Shown: positions 9,939 through 19,387 of the stretch, in pieces | How positions within the stretch are numbered: position 1 is the stretch's first letter | Layout of the letters: every line of letters starts with the position of its first letter | NCBI RefSeq assembly: GCF_000331005.1 | Contig: NZ_AEJB01000361.1 | Location: 124,001-188,000, forward strand | Source of the DNA: Streptomyces turgidiscabies Car8 | Lineage (GTDB): Bacteria; Actinomycetota; Actinomycetes; Streptomycetales; Streptomycetaceae | Reading direction: 5' to 3' | DNA length: 64,000 bases | Notes under the pieces: model-generated | The model's database searches: none | What the model saw: the letters and a program-made list of their open reading frames with translations, nothing else | What the model was told of the DNA's origin: nothing | Translations under genes and position numbers: made by a program

Positions 9939-11942
9939 ATGCAGCTGACGCATGCCGAAGTGATCAACTTTCGCGCCCTGGAGAGGGTGGACGTCCGAGT
10001 TGACCCGAAGGCCACTCTCATCGTTGGGCGCAACAACAGCGGCAAGACGTCGTTCGTCAATCTCTTCGAGAAGTTCTTCGGTGAGGAGGACACGAGGTTC
10101 GTCCTGGAGGACTTCTCCACCTGCCGTATCGCCGACATCGAACAGGCGCGGCAGATCTTCGGCGAGGCTCAGGCGCATGCCGGCCGTGGAGACTCCGAGA
10201 CGAGCGAGGACCTGCTGGCCAAGGCCTACGACCTCGTCCCGGCCATCCGCTTGGTCCTCACCATCGAGTACACGGAAGACGACGACCTCGCGCCGCTCAC
10301 GGGTGTGATCCTCGACCTGGACGACACCTGCTTCGAGGTCAAGATCGAAGCGGCGCTGGAGGTGGCCCGCCCGCACGACTTCCTCAAGGACTTCTGGTCG
10401 GCCAGCCAGCGGGAGCAGTTCGATCGCATCAAGTGGCTGCGCAAGAACTTCTCGGACTACTTCGCCCCGGCTTATCGCGCGGTCAGCGCCTTGAACGAGA
10501 GCGTCCGCAAGGAGATCAAGCGCGGCGCCGCCGAGGCCATCCTGTCGGTCAAGTTCGTCTACGCGCAGACCAAGATGGATGACACGCCGAGCGACAAAGC
10601 CCGCACGCTGTCGAAGACGTTCGAGGCCTACTACAAGGTCAACAGCGGCAACGAAGACCGTCACCAGAGCATCGAGCAGATCGAGACCGCTCTGGCGTCC
10701 GCCTCGCAGCAGCTCGACGACAACTACGCCACGCTGTTCGACCCGATCTTCGAGGACCTGCGCACCTTCGGAGTGGGCACCATCACCCCGGTCCAGAAGC
10801 CCCGCATCGTCTCCCTCATCGAGGCCTCAGGCATCCTGCGCGGCAGTACCCGCATCCAGTACCCGTCCGGGGATGACGACTTCCATCTTCCCGAAGGTCA
10901 CAACGGGCTGGGCTACAGCAAGCTGATCTTTACGATCCTGCAGGTCATCAGCTTTCACCAGACCTACGAGCGCACCACCCCCAAGCCGGCGCTGCAGGTG
11001 CTGTTCATCGAGGAACCCGAAGCCCATCTGCATCCCCAGATGCAGGAGACGTTCATCAAGAACATCCAGGACTTCATCGACCGTAAGACGGGCTGGAAGG
11101 TGCAGGTGGTCATCACCACTCACTCCTCCCACATCGTCGCCAGCAGCGGCTTCCACACGGTGCGCTACTTCGACCGTTCCGAGCCGCAGCTCACGGTCAA
11201 GGATCTCTCGACCTTCGAGGCCAACGTAAAGGCCACTCCGCAGGGTGACGAGACCCTGCGCTTCCTGCGCCAGTACATGGTCTTGCACCGGTGCGACATG
11301 TTCTTCGCCGACAAGGTGATCCTGATCGAGGGCACCGCGGAACGGCTGATCCTGCCGGAAATGGTCCGGCGGTGCGCCAAGGGGCTTCTGCACCAGTACG
11401 TATCGGTCATCGAAGTCGGCGACGCCTACGCCGTCCGCTTCCGGGAACTGCTCGCCTTCCTAAACGTCAAGACCCTCGTCATCACCGACATCGACTCCGT
11501 GTGCCCCAAGCACCGCAAGGCCTGCCCACCCGGCCAGGGGCCGACGGTCACCTCGAATGCGACGCTCAAGAACTGGCTGCCCGCAAAGTCCAGCATCGCC
11601 GAGCTGCTCGCCACCGACCCGGCCGACAAAGAGCAAGGACACGTCCGCGTCGCCTACCAGATCCCGGAGAAGGATTCGGGAGCCTGCGCGCGGAGCTTCG
11701 AGGACGCCTTCATCATCGCCAACGCAGAACCCCTCGTACGTGGCTTCCGCCAGCTCGTCCTGAAGGCGGCCTTCGTCAAGGAGGTCGGGGCCGACCCCAC
11801 CGCCGACGACATCGAAGCCAAGGCCTACGACATCGCACAGCAACTCAGTGACCACAAGACGGACTTCGCCTTCGACGTCATGCTCCTGGAGGACTGGGCC
11901 GTTCCCCGCTACATCGCCGAAGGACTGCAGTGGCTCGCCTAG
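9939..11942 (+). CDS. gajA: GajA-like OLD-family ATPase-TOPRIM nuclease (Gabija-type defence)
   Basis: A 667-residue OLD-family protein. The N-terminal ABC-type ATPase has Walker A GRNNSGKTS (Lys36) and the signature and Walker B region LFIEEPEAHLHPQ (Glu358-359). The C-terminal TOPRIM domain has ILIEGTAE (Glu464) and VITDID (Asp517, Asp519), the metal-binding set for DNA cleavage. The next gene, a UvrD-like helicase, overlaps it by 13 bases. Paired OLD nuclease and UvrD helicase is the Gabija anti-phage arrangement; this copy is longer than the roughly 580-residue prototype. GGGAGTGAG just before the ATG is a fair ribosome site. Confidence 0.82.
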   Translation: MQLTHAEVINFRALERVDVRVDPKATLIVGRNNSGKTSFVNLFEKFFGEEDTRFVLEDFSTCRIADIEQARQIFGEAQAHAGRGDSETSEDLLAKAYDLVPAIRLVLTIEYTEDDDLAPLTGVILDLDDTCFEVKIEAALEVARPHDFLKDFWSASQREQFDRIKWLRKNFSDYFAPAYRAVSALNESVRKEIKRGAAEAILSVKFVYAQTKMDDTPSDKARTLSKTFEAYYKVNSGNEDRHQSIEQIETALASASQQLDDNYATLFDPIFEDLRTFGVGTITPVQKPRIVSLIEASGILRGSTRIQYPSGDDDFHLPEGHNGLGYSKLIFTILQVISFHQTYERTTPKPALQVLFIEEPEAHLHPQMQETFIKNIQDFIDRKTGWKVQVVITTHSSHIVASSGFHTVRYFDRSEPQLTVKDLSTFEANVKATPQGDETLRFLRQYMVLHRCDMFFADKVILIEGTAERLILPEMVRRCAKGLLHQYVSVIEVGDAYAVRFRELLAFLNVKTLVITDIDSVCPKHRKACPPGQGPTVTSNATLKNWLPAKSSIAELLATDPADKEQGHVRVAYQIPEKDSGACARSFEDAFIIANAEPLVRGFRQLVLKAAFVKEVGADPTADDIEAKAYDIAQQLSDHKTDFAFDVMLLEDWAVPRYIAEGLQWLA

Positions 11943-13567
11943 ACACCCTCGAAGCCGTCACCACCGAGCTGGAAGCCCGACGCAGCTTCCTCGTCGAAGC
12001 AGGGGCCGGCGCCGGCAAGACGACCACCCTGGTACGCGCCCTGCAGCACCTCCTGACCCACCACCGCGTAGACCTGGAGGCACACGGCCGGCGGATCGCC
12101 TGCATCACCTACACCAACGTCGCCAAGAAAAAGATCGTCGAACGCATCGCCGCAGACCCGCTCGTCGACGTCGACACCATCCACGAATTCCTGTGGAGTG
12201 TCATCCAGCCCTACCAGTTTGAGCTCTGGCAGCAGATCCTCGACTACAACAAGGACCTGTCCAAACCGGAAGACCTTGATGATGTCACCGATCCTCCCGT
12301 CATCGAGTATTCCGACCGCGGGCGCAGGCTGCACGAGGGGCGCATCTCCCACGACGACGTCATCGCGCTGTCGCTCCGTCTCGTCACGGCCCACCCCAAG
12401 CTCATACGCATCATCACCAGCAAGTACCCGGTCATCTTTGTCGACGAGTACCAGGACACTTCGCCCAAGACGATCCAGCTGTTGCTGGACCACCTGGCCG
12501 GTGCAGGCCGCGAGAAATGCGTGGTCGGTCTCTTCGGCGACTCCATGCAGAAGATCTACGAGTCGGGCGTCGGCGCGGTAAAACGGCCCGGCCTTCTCAC
12601 CGAGATCACCAAGCACGAGAACTACCGGTGCTCGCCTCCGGTCGTCGAGGTGCTCAACCGGATGCGTCCCGAGCTCACCCAGGACGCCGTCGGCAAGCAG
12701 CAGACCGGCGAGGTCCACTTGTTCCTCAACAGCAGCGTCCCGGCCGGCCCTGCGCGACTCACCGCCGCCGAAGCAATACTCGCCCGGAACGGCTGGACAC
12801 GGGAGAACAGCAAATACCTGCTGCTCACCCACCGAGGGATAGCCGGCACCCTGGAGTACGCCAACCTCCTAGAGCAGTACCGAAAGCTGGGCCGCTACGG
12901 TCCCGACGACCTCATGGCACGCAACGAGCCGTACATCCAGTACCTCACCCGCATCGAGGCCATCAGCGCCGCGTTCCGCGACAACGACTTCGCCGGGCTG
13001 ACCGATCTGCTGGACGAGGGGCGGACACGGATCACCCGTCACGCCAACAAACGCGCCATCAGTGACGCGATCCGTGCACTCGACGCCGTACGCAGCACCG
13101 GCACCATCGGTGAGGTGCTCGATCTGATGGCCGACGGCCATCTCCTCGCCCAGCCGGGAAAACTCAAGGATCTGGAACGCCGGAGATCCGCAACGGACCT
13201 GGACGAACGCGACCAGCGACGGGCGGACTTCTCCAACAACCTCCGCACCGTGTCCTACCGTGAAGTCATCAGCGTCACCCACTTCATCGACGAACTCACC
13301 CCGTTCTCAACCCAGCACGGCGTCAAGGGTGACGAATTCGAGAACGTCGTAGTGGTGGTCGACGACCGCGCCTGGAACAGGTACAGCATCAGCAAAATGC
13401 TCGCCGGCACCGACAAGCCCGACCGTACCGAACGGTCACGCAACCTGTTCTACGTCTGCTGCTCGCGAGCCCAGCGTGGCCTGGCCGTGGTGTTCATCGA
13501 CGATCTCCCGGACGGAGCAGAGCCCACACTCCACACCTGGTTCTCTTCAGGCACCATCCACCCGTGA
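11930..13567 (+). CDS. gajB: GajB-like UvrD/Rep-type helicase (Gabija-type defence)
   Basis: A 545-residue superfamily 1A helicase. Motif I is EAGAGAGKTTT (Lys30), motif II VDEYQDT (Asp172-Glu173), a GDSMQKIY motif III region and ENYRC follow, then VKGDEFENVVVV (motif V) and FYVCCSRAQRGLAVVF (motif VI). It starts inside the 3' end of the OLD-family gene (ATG at 11930), so expression is coupled. In Gabija, the helicase-like partner forms a complex with the nuclease and helps sense phage DNA state or nucleotide loss; that role is by family analogy. Confidence 0.82.
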   Translation: MARLDTLEAVTTELEARRSFLVEAGAGAGKTTTLVRALQHLLTHHRVDLEAHGRRIACITYTNVAKKKIVERIAADPLVDVDTIHEFLWSVIQPYQFELWQQILDYNKDLSKPEDLDDVTDPPVIEYSDRGRRLHEGRISHDDVIALSLRLVTAHPKLIRIITSKYPVIFVDEYQDTSPKTIQLLLDHLAGAGREKCVVGLFGDSMQKIYESGVGAVKRPGLLTEITKHENYRCSPPVVEVLNRMRPELTQDAVGKQQTGEVHLFLNSSVPAGPARLTAAEAILARNGWTRENSKYLLLTHRGIAGTLEYANLLEQYRKLGRYGPDDLMARNEPYIQYLTRIEAISAAFRDNDFAGLTDLLDEGRTRITRHANKRAISDAIRALDAVRSTGTIGEVLDLMADGHLLAQPGKLKDLERRRSATDLDERDQRRADFSNNLRTVSYREVISVTHFIDELTPFSTQHGVKGDEFENVVVVVDDRAWNRYSISKMLAGTDKPDRTERSRNLFYVCCSRAQRGLAVVFIDDLPDGAEPTLHTWFSSGTIHP

Positions 13568-13816
13568 AATACGTACCACGCAGAGCAGTTACGCATCCCG
13601 GACTCCGGGACGTGCAGCGCAGACCAGCTACTACCAGTGGGCACATTCGCCCTTATGTCGCAGGTAAGCAGCCGCACGCCAGCTCCGGGTCTGCACACTG
13701 TTGCTGCGCTGTGTGAGGACCGCGTGGGGATGCCGGGCGGCAAGTAACTTCCCGAAAACTTACCGGACTTGACGATCGTGTTCGGGCAGGTCAAGCCGGG
13801 GCTTCTGCTGCTGTGA

Positions 13817-14643
13817 TCATGCTGCCAAGGCGAGGTTGTGCATGTGGGCGACGGCCTGGACCGCATGGTGGAGGCCGTCGCCGCTGCGCTGGCGGCAGTC
13901 ACGCAGGATCTTGCAGTTCTTCATCCGGGCGACGGCATGCTCGACGCGGGCACGGACCCGACGGTGCTCGGCGTTGTCTTCCTCCTCACCCGCGGGGAGT
14001 GGCCGGCCGGGCCGTTTTCGGTGCGGGGCGACCAGGCCTGTGTTGATGTAGGCGCCGTCGCCCAGCACCGTGACGCCGTCGCAGTGCTGGGCAAGACCGG
14101 AGTTCCGCCAGACCTGGGCATCGGCCCGGTTGCCCGGGCCAGGCAAGCGGCGGGCACGACCAGCCTGGTGCCAGCATTGATGATGACCTGCACATTTGCC
14201 GAGAACCGGTAGTTGCGGCTCGAGGCGCCGATCTTCCGGTCGCGGACCGGGATCAAGGTGCCGTCCACGATCCACAGCCGGTCCGTAGTGTCGGCGGGCC
14301 GGGAGATGGGCTCAAGGGCGAGGAGGGGCCGCAGCCGCTGGATGACCCGGCACACCGTCGCCGGCGAGACAGCGAACAGCGGCGCGAGCTGTCGCACGGT
14401 CAGGTTGGTGCGGTAGTAGACCGCCACCAGCAGCACCCGATCTGCCAACGGCAGGCGCCACGGCCGCCCGCCGCCAGGACCGCTGCCGCCCCGTTCCCGC
14501 ACCACCCGTAACAAGCCTTCGAACTGCCGCATCCGCAGGCCCGTGAACGTCTCGACCCACAACGGATCGGATGTCTGGCCTGATGGGCACAGGGGCGGAG
14601 CCGTGTCGTCAGGCGATCTTTGCACCGAGAGCAAAGTGGGCAC
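13817..14643 (-). mobile_element. IS5-family transposase, frameshifted
   Basis: From a GTG at 14643 the minus strand encodes a transposase with an N-terminal helical domain (MRQFEGLLRVVRERGG), then the DDE parts: IVDGTLIPVRDR (first Asp), VLGDGAYINTGL (second Asp) and RARVEHAVARMKN (Glu). The first Asp and the rest lie in different frames; the switch is between about 14130 and 14170. A programmed frameshift is possible in some IS5 groups, but usually before the catalytic domain, so a disabling mutation is more likely. Terminal inverted repeats were not identified. Confidence 0.75.
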
Positions 14644-14738
14644 GTCATGAGCGGAATATTTTGAGGTATGTTTCTGCGTATACTGCGCTGGGTTGTATGG
14701 TGGTGGCACGCTGACGAGCCTGAGCGCGGGAGGTGGGT

Positions 14739-15863
14739 GTGGTCGTGGATGACATTGTCGACTTGGTGGCGCAGCCCGCCATGTTGACGCTGGCCCGTGA
14801 GTCGCGTGGTTGGACGCAGGCTGACGTAGCACGGGAAATGACATGCCGTGCGGCCGACGACACGGTGTCGCAGGGGTATGTCAGCCGAGCCGAAGCCGGT
14901 CGCCTGGCAGTGAGGGGCGAGCGTCTCGCCCTGTTCGCCGCAGCTCTCAGGTACACGCCCCAGATGCTATGCCGCGCCACTGACAGTGGCGGGACGGGCG
15001 TTGGTCTCGTTCACCACCGGAAGCGAGCGTCCATGGGCGCGCTGGCACTGCGGCGTGTGCACGCGACCTTGGCAGTTACCCGTCTCCAGGTGGATGCCCT
15101 GACGGCAGCGGGTCACGAAGACGACAAGCATGCGTTCAGGCACATCGCGGTGAACGACTTTGATACGCCGGCTGATGCCGCGGAGTCGCTGCGGTTGGAG
15201 TGGGGGCTCCCGCAGGGCCCTGTCTCCAATGTGGTAGAGGTGCTCGAAGCCGCCGGCGCTCTGCTCGTGATCCGCGATCTCGAAACTCGTGAGCTGGATG
15301 CCGTGAGCCAGTGGCCGCACAGTGAACGCCCGCTCGTCCTGCTCAACTCGACTGCCCCTGCGGACCGTTATCGTTTCAGCCTGGCGCACGAACTCGGGCA
15401 CATCGTGATGCACACTGAGCCTGGGGACGGACGCTTGCAGGAACAGCAAGCCGATGAATTCGCAGCCGAATTTCTCATGCCGCACGAGAGCATCGTGGCC
15501 GAACTTCGGCCGCGCGTGGACTTGGCGCGGTTGATGGAACTGAAGCGTCGGTGGAGGGTCTCGATGGCAGCGCTCGCCCGCCGAGCCAAATCACTCGGCG
15601 TCCTCACCGAGTGGCAGTACCGCTCGCTCATGGTGGAGATGTCCGCCCTGGGCTACCGAACCACCGAACCCGCTACGTTCGAGCTCGAGACCCCGCGTCG
15701 CCTTGCCGAGGTCGTGACCCGACTGAGGCAACAGCACAACCTCGACCTGTCCCAGGCAGCCCACCTAGCCGGTCTGGAACTCGAGGAGTTCACCGAGATC
15801 TACTCGTGTCCTTCCTCCGCCCCGGTGACCACACGGCCACCGGATTCACCAACAAGTAGGTGA
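14739..15863 (+). CDS. XRE-type HTH and ImmA/IrrE metallopeptidase fusion
   Basis: A roughly 374-residue protein. The N-terminus is an XRE helix-turn-helix (LARESRGWTQADVAREM, then SQGYVSRAEAGR). The C-terminal half is an ImmA/IrrE zinc peptidase with FSLAHELGHIVMH (HExxH near residue 218) and QADEFAAEFLMP carrying the third ligand. Such fusions cleave or sense a partner repressor and control mobile elements, toxins or stress genes. GGGAGG at 14728-14733 favours GTG 14739 (14733 and 14745 are alternatives). Its stop overlaps the next gene, implying a two-gene unit. Confidence 0.82.
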   Translation: MVVDDIVDLVAQPAMLTLARESRGWTQADVAREMTCRAADDTVSQGYVSRAEAGRLAVRGERLALFAAALRYTPQMLCRATDSGGTGVGLVHHRKRASMGALALRRVHATLAVTRLQVDALTAAGHEDDKHAFRHIAVNDFDTPADAAESLRLEWGLPQGPVSNVVEVLEAAGALLVIRDLETRELDAVSQWPHSERPLVLLNSTAPADRYRFSLAHELGHIVMHTEPGDGRLQEQQADEFAAEFLMPHESIVAELRPRVDLARLMELKRRWRVSMAALARRAKSLGVLTEWQYRSLMVEMSALGYRTTEPATFELETPRRLAEVVTRLRQQHNLDLSQAAHLAGLELEEFTEIYSCPSSAPVTTRPPDSPTSR

Positions 15864-17023
15864 CAATGGCAAACTCGCCGTTCCCCGGCCGCACCCCCGC
15901 CCTGCGGGTCCTCGATGCGTCGGTACCGGCCACGCCGCTACTCCAGGGGCGTGTACTGCTGCATGAGAACGCCCGCTTCGTACCGCAGATGCGGACTCCG
16001 CTCGACGATGACCTCGGCGGCGTCGTCATGAGCGGGGAGAAGGCGGGTGAACGCGCCTACCAGCTCCGAACCTCCGGCTACACAGGCGCCCTGCTGATCG
16101 ACACTGCGGCCTACAAGACGCACACCGCGACAGCCGATGAACCCTTTCTGCTGGATGGCAACGAGCTGTTCGACACGGTCGACACCTCGCTTGAGCTGCA
16201 GAAGGCCCGCGGTGCCAGCGCCTCTCTCACACCGACTGGATACATTCCCCCGGGAGCCTCCAGGGCGCTCAAGGCGGTCATGCGCCAGTCCGAACGCCTC
16301 GAGCGGGCAGACACAATCGTCAACCTCCCGATCGACATCGCCTGGCTCACCGATGAATTCCTCAGCCAGCTGATCGCAGTCTGCAAGCGCATCCCGCAAC
16401 CGAAGGCCTTGACCCTGTTCCGGCAGTTCGATCCGATGGAGCAGGCCAAGAGTGTTCCCGCCAACCTGCGCCGCGTCGTAGCCGAGCTACCTGATGTCGC
16501 CCTCCTGCGGACTGATCTGGCCGCACTGGACGTACTCGCCCACGGCGGGCTGTTTGCCGGTATCGGCGCCGACAGCGCCAGTCGGCACAGCATTCCCCCT
16601 GGCGAGCGGGCGTTGTTCAACCCCAACGGTGGTGGACCCCAATATCCGTCAGTGCTGATGCCGAGCCTGATGTGCTTCAAGGGCACTCAGTCACTTGCCC
16701 GCCTGTACGCCAATCACCCGCCAGCAACCTGCAGCTGCGACGTCTGTGACGGTCGAGGCCTGGACCGATTCAACGATCCGGGCGGCGAAGCGCGGCGCGA
16801 GTCGGAAGACCACAACATCAGCACCTGGAGCGCCTGGGTCATCGAGATCACCAGCAGGAAGCCCGGGATAGAGCGCAAAGGGTGGTGGCGCGACAAGTGT
16901 GCCGCAGCCGTCGCGCACTACGCCCTGGAAAACCAGCGTCTGGGACTGTCGGCAAATTCGAAGGCGGGCTTTGCAGTCCCTGACCCGCTGGAGGCCTGGG
17001 CAACGCTGCCGATCACGCCCTGA
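15860..17023 (+). CDS. Unknown protein with possible TGT-like fold, partner of ImmA/IrrE
   Basis: A 387-residue protein starting at GTG 15860 (overlapping the upstream TGA) or ATG 15866. It has no membrane segments. A compact Cys cluster (TCSCDVCDGRGLDRF, about residue 290) and a preceding GIGADSASRH...PPGERA stretch faintly recall tRNA-guanine transglycosylase-like barrels, whose zinc site is CxCxxC. I hold this as a weak suggestion. Tight coupling to the XRE-ImmA/IrrE protein and the convergent 207-residue gene suggests a small regulated module, possibly defence or nucleic-acid modification. Confidence 0.7.
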   Translation: MTMANSPFPGRTPALRVLDASVPATPLLQGRVLLHENARFVPQMRTPLDDDLGGVVMSGEKAGERAYQLRTSGYTGALLIDTAAYKTHTATADEPFLLDGNELFDTVDTSLELQKARGASASLTPTGYIPPGASRALKAVMRQSERLERADTIVNLPIDIAWLTDEFLSQLIAVCKRIPQPKALTLFRQFDPMEQAKSVPANLRRVVAELPDVALLRTDLAALDVLAHGGLFAGIGADSASRHSIPPGERALFNPNGGGPQYPSVLMPSLMCFKGTQSLARLYANHPPATCSCDVCDGRGLDRFNDPGGEARRESEDHNISTWSAWVIEITSRKPGIERKGWWRDKCAAAVAHYALENQRLGLSANSKAGFAVPDPLEAWATLPITP

Positions 17024-17029
17024 GGCGGC

Positions 17030-17653
17030 TCACCGAGCCAAGAGCTGCTTATACGCCTCTTCCACGAACCTCCAGCCGGCCACAGTGTGCCGACGCCGAA
17101 CGAAGGGGCGAGGCGGGACAACGACCTCAACGTCATTGCTGGTCGCGACGAGTAGCCCAATGCCGTAGAACTCTGCCTCCATCACGGCGTCATCTCGACG
17201 CCGCAGAGGCCGGTCGATCAAGACAGCCCGCGCGCAGAAAGGTGTGAACCATTCGGCTTTTTCCTTAGCGGAGGCCCAGCCCTTACCCGGGACGACGGCA
17301 AGATCGACTCGGATGGGGTGGGTTGCTTCGCGGACGACGACGTTGTCATGCCGGGTAACCGTTCCCCTAGGCATCCGCCTCAGCACGCGTCGCTCTGTGT
17401 CGCTCAGCGAAGTGACCGGTACAGGCTCGCCCAGTGGAAGGTTCATCAGCAGGTCCAGCGCCCGAGGATTGGTGAGCTCCAGCGTGCCGACGCGAGCACG
17501 TCGCTCGATCTCGTCCTCGTTTTCGCTGTATGCAACTACGGCATCGATACCAAACATGTTCAACACGCCAATATCTGCACCCTGAGGGAACAGAGTGCCA
17601 GGCGCCGCCGCTCCGGAGATCGCTTCCGCCGGACCTCGCGCCGCCACAGCCAT
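17030..17653 (-). CDS. Conserved-looking hypothetical protein, convergent to the ImmA module
   Basis: A 207-residue soluble protein starting at ATG 17653. It has an acidic, helix-rich middle (SENEDEIERRARVGTLELTN) and a basic C-terminus (FVRRRHTVAGWRFVEEAYKQ). No family was recognised. Only 6 bases separate its stop from that of the previous gene. The palindrome CCTACCGGTAGG at 17711-17722 lies about 60 bases upstream of its start and may be its operator. Confidence 0.65.
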   Translation of the reverse strand: MAVAARGPAEAISGAAAPGTLFPQGADIGVLNMFGIDAVVAYSENEDEIERRARVGTLELTNPRALDLLMNLPLGEPVPVTSLSDTERRVLRRMPRGTVTRHDNVVVREATHPIRVDLAVVPGKGWASAKEKAEWFTPFCARAVLIDRPLRRRDDAVMEAEFYGIGLLVATSNDVEVVVPPRPFVRRRHTVAGWRFVEEAYKQLLAR

Positions 17654-18033
17654 GTTGCTACCTCTGCCCTCGCCTCAAGGAGGCTCGCCCTTCACAGACG
17701 ACCGCCTACTTACCTACCGGTAGGAAACCTTTCACGGAATGGTCTGAACGCGCCAGCACTGCAGGCCGCGGCTGCCACTACCCACGACGACCACGCCGCC
17801 TACCAGGCACAACTGAGACACTGCTGCCCGGGTCACGGGCACGAGCCCCTGTCTTCAGATCAGGCTAGTGCTGCCACACCTGCCCCGTCGCAGGAGCGAC
17901 AGCGATGACCCTAGTGCGAGCCCTCGGCACTCCACAACGGTCGTCTTGCCATGCAATCCAAACGTTTCCCGCTCTTGATCGATCATACGGAATGCTCGCC
18001 CCAAGTCGTTCAAGACCCGCGCACTGATACGAA
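17654..18033. other. Intergenic region with a palindrome
   Basis: No convincing gene in about 380 bp. It holds the upstream region of the minus-strand gene ending at 17030, including the 12-bp palindrome at 17711, and the 3' side of the second MazG-like relic. Confidence 0.5.
17711..17722. promoter_or_regulatory. CCTACCGGTAGG palindrome
   Basis: A perfect 12-bp palindrome about 60 bp upstream of the gene starting at 17653. A related CTACCGGTAG occurs at about 20567, so it may be a binding site for a dimeric regulator or a chance GC-rich palindrome. Confidence 0.3.
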
Positions 18034-18600
18034 GATCCGCTCTAGGCCGCGACCCTCGCCACGAGGGAAACGCAGCCGGTCATCCAACGTGTCCCAGGCA
18101 TCGCCGGTGAGGTCGTCCAGCACGGCGGCGGCCGTGAGGACGAGCCGGCCGAGGCGCGCTTCCACGTCCTCCCACGTGTGTGTCACCTCGGTCGCCTCGC
18201 CCCGCGGGCCATGCCCAGCGCCCCGTACACGGCGGTGGCGACCTGCCTCATGTCCCCGCTGATCGCGAGGACCTGGACGATACCCCCGGCCGCTGCCGGC
18301 TCGTCCACCGTGCGGTCCTGGAGCTGCTGCTTCACCACAGCCGCGGCGTCCCCGCTGACCGTGTCCAGCGCGATCATGGCCGTCACGATGACGTCCGCGC
18401 TCCTTCGCCACGTCCCCCCACCCGTGTGACGCGCCCTTCCTCGGGTTCGCGCCGAGCACGCCGTGCAGGGCCTCCGCCCCCAGCTCCTCGCTGATCTTGA
18501 GCACTCGCAGGAGCCGGGCGTCTTCCAGCGTCGTCGGCGCCGCGTCCGTGTCGAGCCACTTCCGCAGCAGCGTCACGTAGTCCCAGGTGTCAACCTTCAT
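18034..18600 (-). pseudogene. MazG-like nucleotide pyrophosphohydrolase remnant, copy 2
   Basis: A good start (ATG 18600 after GAGGAGG) opens with MKVDTWDYVTLLRKWLD and LRVLKISEELG, the first MazG helices. The frame then slips: the metal-binding helix VTAMIALDTVSGDAA is in a second frame, and the tail EVTHTWEDVEARLGRLVLT is back in the first. Compared with copy 1 (8571-9045), this one keeps its N-terminus. Both have a second helical domain after the MazG part, so they descend from the same two-part gene. Confidence 0.65.
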
Positions 18601-18632
18601 GCCGTCCTCCTCGGGCGGTTCCTGCATCAGGG

Positions 18633-19232
18633 TCAGAACAGCGCCGGCGCCGAGTGCTCCACGGCGGCCGGGTCGGTCACGTCCAGGGGCGCCGTGGCAT
18701 TGAGCGCCAGGGCGACCGTCAGGGCGGAGTGGTCCGTGAGCAGCCGGTCCTCGTCGGTGCGCGGCTCGTGCACGTACCGGGAACCCGTCACGTGGCGCGT
18801 GAAAGGCCCGGAGACGTGGGCGTGGTCGTAGCGGTAGCCGTCGCCGGTACGCCCCACCCAGGAATACTCCAGGGCGTCCGGGGCCAGGAGGCGGAAGGCG
18901 TCCCGGTACCCGGCCGTGGCGAGCCCGGTATAGAACTCGTACCCCCAGGCCTGGAAGGTCCGGTATCGCGGGACGTGGGTGGACTCCAGGATGTTGAAGC
19001 CCCCGAGGACCAGGCGGTGGCCAGCCTTCCCGGTGGGGAGCGCGGCGGCCAGGCCCTCCAGGAACGTGCGCTTCCTGGTGACCTTCGCCTCCGTCTGATC
19101 GCGGGACGGTACGTACACCCCGACGACCTCCAGGGGCCCCGTGTCGGTCTCCACGGTCACGGCGGCCACCCGGTGCGGGAGGTAGTCCACCGGCAGCGGG
19201 AGCGGGCTTGTGGCGAGGCGGGACACGATCAT
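18633..19232 (-). pseudogene. EEP-family nuclease/phosphatase, N-terminally truncated
   Basis: About 199 residues match the second half of endonuclease/exonuclease/phosphatase proteins: VVGVYVPSRD, RLVLGGFNILE (normally GDFN), YRYDHAHVSG and the terminal LTDHSAL with the catalytic Asp-His. The first half, with the metal-binding Glu, is missing; the frame begins at MIVSR where similar proteins are in mid-fold, and Gly replaces Asp in GDFN. It abuts the broken hemC gene. Likely inactive. Confidence 0.6.
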
Positions 19233-19387
19233 CGCGCCCCCTCCCGGGTGCCGTGCGGCGGCCGGGGACGTCCGCGTACGGCTCCGCGACGAGCAGAAAG
19301 TTCCGATCGTCGCCTACTCGACCTACGGGGAGTGGGCCGCGCTCCAGGCCCTCGGCACGGCCGGAATGGTCGAGTACCTGGCGAGTC

